Source: a virus. Taken from it: DNA of 20,242 nt. The position numbers were made by a program, and so were the translations under genes. Every line of letters starts with the position of its first letter. Within the stretch, counting starts at the first letter, position 1. Of the stretch, positions 1 to 4,393 are shown one piece after another. The stretch covers positions 1 to 20,242 of the IMG/VR virus record IMGVR_UViG_3300034407_003447; one strand, 5' to 3'. Under the pieces are notes generated by a model. It saw only the letters and a list, made by a program, of their open reading frames with translations. It had not been told where the DNA came from and did not search any database.

Positions 1-9
1 TTTCTTTTT

Positions 10-121
10 GTTGCAGGTGACGGCTTTCTTCACGTTGCAACGTTATTGTAGGGTAGGTGGTTTAAGAGGGCTACCGTCCGACTTATTGACCTTGCGTGTT
101 TGGGTAATCCCTGACAACCAC
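10..121. other. GC-rich, hairpin-rich stretch; candidate structured RNA or DNA site
   Basis: Bases 1-120 are clearly richer in G and C than the rest of the window. Two imperfect hairpins can be drawn. In the first, 10-15 pairs with 36-41 and 17-20 with 30-33. In the second, larger one, 57-62 pairs with 116-121, 67-70 with 109-112, and 72-75 with 103-106, leaving a loop at 76-102. A TATA box on the minus strand at 141-149 could start a transcript near 120. A leaderless minus ORF of 26 codons (43-123) and an open + frame (2-130) also exist, but neither has a recognisable product or codon use like the neighbours. No tRNA T-loop is seen. It could be a small RNA, a packaging or recombination site, or the edge of an unrelated gene. 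Confidence 0.35.
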
Positions 122-140
122 ATATTATAATATGCTACCT

Positions 141-149
141 TATTTATAG
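141..149 (-). promoter_or_regulatory. Possible TATA box reading leftwards
   Basis: Minus strand reads CTATAAATA. It lies just after the stop of the 157-336 gene and about 22 bases before a minus-strand ATG at 123. It would drive transcription into the structured stretch 10-121. Confidence 0.4.
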
Positions 150-156
150 GTTTAAC

Positions 157-336
157 TTAATCTTCATAATCTTCGTCATGTTTTTTTAACTTTTCTATTT
201 CATCTTCAATTAAGAATGTAATCTTCCAAAACACTTTTTTATCATTTATGTGTATTTTAGATCTATCAAACCTAGCAAATGCCAATTCAAACCATTTTAA
301 AAGAGCTTGATAGTCCTCTAAAGTAAAAGACACCAT
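157..336 (-). CDS. Small hypothetical protein, 59 aa
   Basis: Unrecognised. The reading frame starts MVSFTLEDYQALLKWFELAF and ends in an acidic tail (KKHDEDYED). It looks helical, with a hydrophobic first half and a charged second half, and has no cysteines and no membrane segment. It lies 32 bases downstream of the zinc-finger gene 369-569 on the same strand, so the two may share a transcript from the divergent promoter at 570-606. A TATA-like string at 341-349 is too close to the ATG to serve this start, and only a weak AT stretch lies near -26. The AT-rich codon use matches the rest of the virus. The reading is a supported ORF without a known function; small accessory or early proteins are common at such positions. 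Confidence 0.6.
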   Translation of the reverse strand: MVSFTLEDYQALLKWFELAFARFDRSKIHINDKKVFWKITFLIEDEIEKLKKHDEDYED

Positions 337-368
337 GTTTAGTATTTAAATGGGTTACTAATATTCTT

Positions 369-569
369 TTAGTATCTTTTATGTTCGCAAAGTGGTATAG
401 GTCTTGAACGTATTTTAACACGTAATTTAGTCCCACAGCAAGGGCAATGTATCCCTTCCCAATCCACGAACAATGCACATTCTGTGCAGCGTTTTCCTCC
501 ACCTAAATAGGTTCTTCTACCTTTAGGTGCATAATATTTAGATAAACAAACGCCTTTACATACTCCCAT
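369..569 (-). CDS. Small zinc-finger protein of thaumarchaeal type, 66 aa
   Basis: The protein has a C-terminal zinc-binding block: KRCTEC (first cysteine pair), then GIHCPCCGTKLRVK (second group). Short proteins with the pattern KRCxxC...GxxCPCCGxxLR are, from memory, frequent in Nitrosopumilus and Nitrososphaera genomes, where their role is unknown; this is the best host clue in the window. Two more cysteines near the N-terminus (MGVCKGVC) may complete or extend the site. The start at 569 is supported by a minus-strand TATA box (591-599, CTTATATTA) about 26 bases upstream, so the mRNA would be leaderless. It shares a 37-base divergent promoter region with the 607-729 gene. A role in nucleic-acid or protein binding during infection is a guess. 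Confidence 0.75.
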   Translation of the reverse strand: MGVCKGVCLSKYYAPKGRRTYLGGGKRCTECALFVDWEGIHCPCCGTKLRVKIRSRPIPLCEHKRY

Positions 570-576
570 GACAAAC

Positions 577-583
577 TATATAT
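577..583 (+). promoter_or_regulatory. TATA box for the 607-729 gene
   Basis: TATATAT centred about 27 bases before the ATG at 607, giving a leaderless start. It lies inside the same 37 bases as the opposing box at 591-599. Confidence 0.7.
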
Positions 584-590
584 CTTTGCG

Positions 591-599
591 TAATATAAG
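591..599 (-). promoter_or_regulatory. TATA box for the 369-569 zinc-finger gene
   Basis: Minus strand CTTATATTA, centred about 26 bases before the ATG at 569. Each divergent TATA box lies within the initiation region of the other gene, so the two promoters may compete. Confidence 0.7.
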
Positions 600-606
600 T
601 GTTATA

Positions 607-729
607 ATGGAAGAAAAAGCCTTCAAAGAACCTAAAGAAGTCAAAAAAGAAGTTAAAAAATGTACCTGTAATGAAGATATAGGAAGAAATATCAGATGTC
701 CTATTGATGGCGATGCTGACAAGATCTGA
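607..729 (+). CDS. Very small Lys/Glu-rich protein with three cysteines, 40 aa
   Basis: A 40-residue frame with an alternating Glu/Lys N-terminal half (EEKAFKEPKEVKKEVKK) followed by CTCNEDIGRNIRC, a CxC-x9-C arrangement that could bind a metal if one more ligand is supplied. A good TATA box at 577-583 and viral codon use support expression. The portal gene follows after 54 bases with its own promoter, so it is probably monocistronic. No family is recognised. It is divergent from the zinc-finger gene at 369-569, and both are small and cysteine-bearing. Confidence 0.6.
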   Translation: MEEKAFKEPKEVKKEVKKCTCNEDIGRNIRCPIDGDADKI

Positions 730-754
730 CATATTTTGACATTATTAGACAAAG

Positions 755-761
755 TTTATTA
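755..761 (+). promoter_or_regulatory. TATA box for the portal gene
   Basis: TTTATTA preceded by an A-rich AAAG (BRE-like), centred about 26 bases before the ATG at 784. Confidence 0.65.
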
Positions 762-783
762 ACTAATGATTTCTTAAATTATC

Positions 784-2652
784 ATGGGTATTAGAGATTC
801 TCTTAGTAGAATAACTAAGGCATTTACTCCTGTTAATAAGAGTTACACTAATGCTACAACTAGACCAAGTATAGCTCAACCTTATATGAGCACTGATACA
901 GGTGCAAAACTACCAATTTTCCCATTTCCACTCATTATGATCTATGAGTTGGCAGATAATATTGATGCTATTAGAATTCCTATTGAAACACTTAACCGTG
1001 AAATGTTCAAAAACGGGTTTGAAATAGTAGAAAGATTCAAGTACAAATGTAATAACTGCTCAAAAGAATTCCAATATGCACCAAATATTCACGAAGAAGG
1101 TGAAGATAAGATAGACATGAAGAGAGTTCAATGTGATTCATGTAGCAGTTATGATATGAAAAGACCTGTACCAGAACACAGGAAGATTCTTGAGGACATT
1201 ATGAGTAAACCTATAAACGGCAACATGCAAAACATGGAAGACCTTGCAAGACAGTTGGAAAGAGACTTGGAAATTGCTGACAATGCTTACATGTTAATGC
1301 TAAAGAATTATTTCATTGATGATATTACTGGAGAAATAGATATGCAAAAAACTGAGATCAAAGAACTGTTAAGAATTGATCCACCACAGGTAGCAATGAT
1401 TGCTGACTCTGACGGCAGAATAGGTTATGATGATAAAAGACAAAAGATCTGGGTATGTCCTAGATTTGAACACAGGGACAAAAGACAGTACACTGACAGA
1501 TGTGATATTTGTAATGCCAAATGTCTAAAAGCAATAATTGAAGTAAACTCTGTATATTCTATAGGTATTCCTCACCCAAAAAGGGTAATCTATGGTGAAG
1601 GTGAAGTTATTTGGAAAGCAGGTAAGTATAAACCAAGTTTAATCTATGGTTTGTCTCCTATATTTGCTATATGGAGTAAGGCTATGTCATTGTCACACAT
1701 GGACGAATATGTCAGAAAATACTTTGATAAAATGCGTCCACCAAGAGGATTGCTTGTAGTTGCATCAAGAAACTATGAGACATTCAGAAAGTCATGGGAC
1801 GCTTTGGAACAAAAAGCAACTGAAGATCCATACATGATACACCCACTTATGGTCGAATCTGACAAAGGTGGAAAGAATATGGCTAACTGGATAGACTTTA
1901 CTGGATCATTAGAAGAGTTACAATTTATTGAGGTAAGAAAAGAATTAAGACAAATCATTGGTGCAGTTTATGGTGTACTTCCATTATACTATGGAGAAAT
2001 GGTAGGTGGTTGGTCACAAGAAGGATTGCAAGTTACAATTACAAACAGAGCAGTAAAGTGGGGACAGGATATTTTATACAAGGCTTTCTTTAAGAAATTT
2101 GCAGAAGTCATGGGAGTTGACGATTGGGATCTTAAACTTGTAGCAGGTGAAGAAAATGACAAACTATCAGAACTACAAAGAGATGGTGTTGAGATTGACA
2201 ACATGGCAAAGTTACAACAAATGGGATTCAAAGTAGAAAGAACTCATACAGGAGAATATAATGTATCCAAAGAGGTTCAAGAAAACTATGAAAATCCTGA
2301 ACTTAAAAATGGTAGAGGTAGATCAACTGCTGCACCTGAAGAAGAAAGACAAAATGCACAAGGCGAACATGTTGAAAATAGACCTTCTGACATGGGAGGA
2401 GTTGCACAAGGACACCCTTCATCTGGTTCTGGAACATCTATGTCACAAAAGAATTATCCTGACGGAATCACACCTGATAACTTTGATGTAGTAAAGAAAA
2501 CATTACAAACAGCAATGGACTTTGGTTGGAAGAAAACCAAAACAGTAGAGGAATTAAGAAAGTATGCAGGAATGACAGTAAGAAACGCAAGAAATATAGT
2601 TAATGAAGAGTTTGGACATATAAAGAGGTGGGAAGATGAAGAAAATAATTGA
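784..2652 (+). CDS. Portal protein with two zinc-binding cysteine clusters, 622 aa
   Basis: The portal forms the dodecameric DNA gate at the capsid vertex, onto which packaging motor and tail dock. Portal character is seen in an N-terminal helical part (IRIPIETLNREMFKNGFEI, residues 63-81), the segment SLIYGLSPIFAIWSKAMSLS (285-304) and the stem/crown-like stretch RQIIGAVYGVLPLYYGEMVG (389-408) with following long helices. Unusually, residues 89-120 hold CxxC-x24-CxxC and residues 225-247 hold C-x14-CxxCxxxC, two likely zinc sites. The tail after residue 500 is polar and probably disordered. A short helical end (from about 553) includes ELRKYAGMTVRNARNIVNEE, which may bind another head protein. 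The start at 784 fits the TATA box. The last 17 bases overlap the next gene. Terminase is not in the window. Confidence 0.85.
   Translation: MGIRDSLSRITKAFTPVNKSYTNATTRPSIAQPYMSTDTGAKLPIFPFPLIMIYELADNIDAIRIPIETLNREMFKNGFEIVERFKYKCNNCSKEFQYAPNIHEEGEDKIDMKRVQCDSCSSYDMKRPVPEHRKILEDIMSKPINGNMQNMEDLARQLERDLEIADNAYMLMLKNYFIDDITGEIDMQKTEIKELLRIDPPQVAMIADSDGRIGYDDKRQKIWVCPRFEHRDKRQYTDRCDICNAKCLKAIIEVNSVYSIGIPHPKRVIYGEGEVIWKAGKYKPSLIYGLSPIFAIWSKAMSLSHMDEYVRKYFDKMRPPRGLLVVASRNYETFRKSWDALEQKATEDPYMIHPLMVESDKGGKNMANWIDFTGSLEELQFIEVRKELRQIIGAVYGVLPLYYGEMVGGWSQEGLQVTITNRAVKWGQDILYKAFFKKFAEVMGVDDWDLKLVAGEENDKLSELQRDGVEIDNMAKLQQMGFKVERTHTGEYNVSKEVQENYENPELKNGRGRSTAAPEEERQNAQGEHVENRPSDMGGVAQGHPSSGSGTSMSQKNYPDGITPDNFDVVKKTLQTAMDFGWKKTKTVEELRKYAGMTVRNARNIVNEEFGHIKRWEDEENN
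2625..2630 (+). promoter_or_regulatory. Shine-Dalgarno site for the 2636 gene
   Basis: GAGGTG inside the end of the portal gene, 5 bases before the ATG at 2636. It shows that this downstream gene is translated from the portal mRNA. Confidence 0.7.
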
Positions 2653-2827
2653 TAAAGTTAAACCAAAACCTAAGACTACAAAACCAAAAGTTGTAAAACC
2701 TAAACAAGAAGATGAATTTGATAGACTGTTAAATCTTATTATTGATGCTATGAAGACAAAAAGAACGGCAGGAGTGCTTGTTGCATTACAAAGATGTCTA
2801 AAAGGTATTGAAAACGAGGATAAATAA
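2636..2827 (+). CDS. Small Lys/Pro-rich protein, 63 aa
   Basis: The first third is strongly basic and proline-rich (KPKPKTTKPKVVKPK), resembling a flexible DNA- or RNA-binding arm. The remainder (DEFDRLLNLIIDAMKTKRTA and on) is a predicted amphipathic helical segment. The gene overlaps the portal gene by 17 bases and has its own Shine-Dalgarno site. Its stop codon overlaps the next ATG by one base (TAATG), so three genes are translationally linked. No family is recognised. By position it may act in head assembly or packaging with the portal, but nothing in the sequence proves it. Confidence 0.7.
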   Translation: MKKIIDKVKPKPKTTKPKVVKPKQEDEFDRLLNLIIDAMKTKRTAGVLVALQRCLKGIENEDK

Positions 2828-3273
2828 TGGCAGAAAAACTAAACATTGATTCTGGTGAATCAAAAATGGGAAGTAAAATAATAGATATACATCAATCAAA
2901 CGAATATACCAAAGTAAATAATTACAAAGAAGGCATGTGTTTTGGTTGTTTCTCTAATGGTGTGCCAGTAGGAGCAGGTGTAGTTGATATTTGTGGTGAC
3001 TGTGCAGGTAAAAAAGGTAGAGAAACAATTCTAGTTCCAATTAAAGAAGTATATTATGGCATGTGTTATTTCTGTGGAAATTATAAATTCCACATGGAAC
3101 AAATAAATGCACGACTTTGTGAAAAATGTCATAGAAGAGTGGCAAATGTCATGAAAGACTATAATAAAAAGGGTGGATTTATGAATGTTGATCCATTTTG
3201 GAAAAATATGAGAAGAAAACACGGAAAAGACTGGCAAATCATCATGTCTAAAGGATTAGGCAACAAACGTTAG
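2827..3273 (+). CDS. Double zinc-ribbon hypothetical protein, 148 aa
   Basis: Four cysteine pairs form two apparent zinc ribbons: CFGC (38-41) with CGDC (56-59), and CYFC (80-83) with CEKC (98-101). The C-terminus has a conserved-looking basic/aromatic stretch (DPFWKNMRRKHGKDWQIIMS). A GAGGA Shine-Dalgarno site at 2816-2820 and the TAATG overlap support the start at 2827; an internal Met (MGSK) offers a shorter alternative. It is the third gene of the portal operon and meets the minus-strand gene 3270-3707 tail to tail with a four-base overlap; six Ts directly after the stop may terminate it. The zinc ribbons suggest nucleic-acid or protein contact. The function is not known to me. Confidence 0.75.
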   Translation: MAEKLNIDSGESKMGSKIIDIHQSNEYTKVNNYKEGMCFGCFSNGVPVGAGVVDICGDCAGKKGRETILVPIKEVYYGMCYFCGNYKFHMEQINARLCEKCHRRVANVMKDYNKKGGFMNVDPFWKNMRRKHGKDWQIIMSKGLGNKR

Positions 3274-3707
3274 TTTTTTAGCACTAAATTTATCCTATTA
3301 TTCTCAAAATCATAGAATCTGTTGTCATAGTCAATTATTTTTGACTTTTTGTTGTTATTTACACCAATACACTTATCAACCTTCCATCTAAGATCTGGTT
3401 TTCTTAAAAAATGTGGAAATATGTCAATACACATGTTTTTAGGGTTAAATTTTATCTTATCATGTAAAATAAGCTTAGTTTTGTCAGTTTTATGCTCTTC
3501 TACAGTAGCATTTCTGAAATGAACCAATGATTTATGTAAATGTGGTCTTTCTTTTAGATCATTTGTGTTAGTTACCACCCATAATTTATTCTTATCATGA
3601 ACATACATGTCTATTATCTTAATTGTTTTAAACGATTCATTGAAATTATCCTTGTTAAACCGTTCAAATTCATCATAATTATCATAAATATATATTGATG
3701 AAGCCAT
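3270..3707 (-). CDS. Hypothetical protein on the opposite strand, 145 aa
   Basis: The protein begins MASSIYIYDNYDEFERFNKD and is rich in Asn, Asp, Lys and aromatic residues, with no signal peptide, membrane segment or known motif. A clear minus-strand TATA box (3728-3736) lies 25 bases before the ATG, so it is independently transcribed. It is the only minus-strand gene inside the structural cluster, which is the pattern of a moron-type cargo gene with its own promoter; that reading is inference. Its end overlaps the end of the zinc-ribbon gene. It is very AT-rich. It could be an anti-host or superinfection factor, but nothing in the sequence shows this. Confidence 0.7.
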   Translation of the reverse strand: MASSIYIYDNYDEFERFNKDNFNESFKTIKIIDMYVHDKNKLWVVTNTNDLKERPHLHKSLVHFRNATVEEHKTDKTKLILHDKIKFNPKNMCIDIFPHFLRKPDLRWKVDKCIGVNNNKKSKIIDYDNRFYDFENNRINLVLKN

Positions 3708-3727
3708 ATTATTACTAATATATCACT

Positions 3728-3736
3728 ATTTATAAA
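3728..3736 (-). promoter_or_regulatory. TATA box for the 3270-3707 gene
   Basis: Minus strand TTTATAAAT preceded by GG. It is centred 25 bases before the ATG at 3707 and lies in a 70-base divergent promoter region. Confidence 0.7.
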
Positions 3737-3743
3737 CCAACCG

Positions 3744-3752
3744 ATATAAATA
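3744..3752 (+). promoter_or_regulatory. TATA box for the 3778 membrane-protein gene
   Basis: ATATAAATA centred about 30 bases before the ATG at 3778, only a few bases from the opposing box at 3728-3736. Confidence 0.65.
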
Positions 3753-3777
3753 AAAGTCATAAGGTTGTAAAAAATCC

Positions 3778-4026
3778 ATGTTAGAAATCATGGACGCAAT
3801 TTATGAAGAGGTAGTAATGCTTGTTGCATTAGGTGCAGGTTCAGCAATTTTTGCATACTTTAAAAAATTACACAGTACACAAAAAAGTCTTTGTGAACAA
3901 GTAGCAAAATTACAAAAAACCATTATTATTTTAGCTAAAGCAGTTGATAGACAATCAAATAGACTTCACCCTGAAGAAGCCAATTCTGATTTTGATGATT
4001 TAGTCAAAGAATTACTCGACAAATGA
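3778..4026 (+). CDS. Small membrane-anchored coiled-coil protein, 82 aa
   Basis: One hydrophobic span (VVMLVALGAGSAIFAYF, about residues 12-28) is followed by a helical, probably coiled-coil part (TQKSLCEQVAKLQKTIIILA) and an acidic C-terminus (SDFDDLVKELLDK). This single-anchor plus coiled-coil layout resembles small phage holin or spanin-like accessory proteins, but no specific family can be named. The start at 3778 follows the TATA spacing; an alternative Met lies at residue 5. It is followed after 40 bases by a second small membrane protein. Placing the pair next to each other suggests a lysis or envelope role; this is inference. Archaea with S-layers need a different lysis mechanism from bacteria. 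Confidence 0.7.
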   Translation: MLEIMDAIYEEVVMLVALGAGSAIFAYFKKLHSTQKSLCEQVAKLQKTIIILAKAVDRQSNRLHPEEANSDFDDLVKELLDK

Positions 4027-4035
4027 GTAGTAATA

Positions 4036-4043
4036 GTTAAATA
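4036..4043 (+). promoter_or_regulatory. TATA box for the 4067 gene
   Basis: GTTAAATA centred about 27 bases before the ATG at 4067. The gene also has AAGGAG at 4053-4058, 8 bases before the ATG, so both leaderless and Shine-Dalgarno initiation are possible. Confidence 0.5.
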
Positions 4044-4066
4044 CAGCTCTAAAAGGAGTTTTTGTT

Positions 4067-4330
4067 ATGGTAGATCCATTACTTATTGCAGTAATTGCAA
4101 CTATATCTGGTGCTGTTCTTAATACAGTCAGAGGATATTTAGGTAGTGAAGATACAACTTACTCTGCAAAGAAATTAATCGGTGCATTGATAGTATCTTC
4201 ATTTGCAGGTATTGCAATAGCAAACACAATCGCCATAGACAGTTTAAGTCTATTAGGTGTTGCTTTGATAGGTTTGACAGCAGGTTTCTCTGTTGATTAT
4301 GCCGTAACCAAGGCAAAAAAAGTAGCATAA
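4067..4330 (+). CDS. Three-span small membrane protein, holin candidate, 87 aa
   Basis: Three hydrophobic segments are visible: residues about 4-19 (PLLIAVIATISGAVLN), 36-52 (KLIGALIVSSFAGIAIA) and 59-80 (SLSLLGVALIGLTAGFSVDY), with a short basic C-terminal end (KAKKVA). Length and layout match class I holins, which are small, have two to three spans and a charged tail. It sits directly after another small membrane protein. AAGGAG 8 bases upstream plus a TATA box supports the start. A T-rich stretch after the stop probably terminates it. No endolysin-like gene lies beside it, so the holin call is by shape and position only; an internal virion membrane or superinfection-exclusion protein is an alternative. 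Confidence 0.65.
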   Translation: MVDPLLIAVIATISGAVLNTVRGYLGSEDTTYSAKKLIGALIVSSFAGIAIANTIAIDSLSLLGVALIGLTAGFSVDYAVTKAKKVA

Positions 4331-4340
4331 AACACTACTC

Positions 4341-4356
4341 TTACTTTCTTTTTTAT
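4341..4356 (+). terminator. T-rich archaeal terminator after the membrane-protein pair
   Basis: A T-rich stretch with a run of six Ts at 4349-4354 and no clear stem, typical of archaeal intrinsic termination, just after the stop at 4330. Confidence 0.5.
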
Positions 4357-4363
4357 CATAATA

Positions 4364-4370
4364 TTTATTA
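4364..4370 (+). promoter_or_regulatory. TATA box for the protease-fusion gene
   Basis: TTTATTA centred about 27 bases before the ATG at 4394; same core as the portal promoter at 755-761. Confidence 0.6.
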
Positions 4371-4393
4371 ACCTCACCACGATTAGTTTATAT

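Noticed and set aside
57-121. Possible tRNA because of a CCA-like end and stems
   Set aside because: No T-loop consensus, no anticodon arm geometry and an overlong loop.
43-123. Minus-strand ORF of 26 codons after a TATA box
   Set aside because: Too short, no motif, and codons unlike the virus; the RNA or DNA structure explains the region at least as well.
2-130. Open + frame of 43 codons entering from the left edge
   Set aside because: The translation is low in charged residues, resembles no viral protein, and overlaps the hairpins; cannot be judged without upstream sequence.
341-349. TATA-like string before the 157-336 gene
   Set aside because: Only about 9 bases from the ATG, too close for a leaderless start; shared transcription from the upstream gene is likelier.
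2440-2652. Portal C-terminus as a fused MuF/gp7-like minor head domain
   Set aside because: Only a short helical stretch with NARNIVNEE is similar; far too small for the domain.
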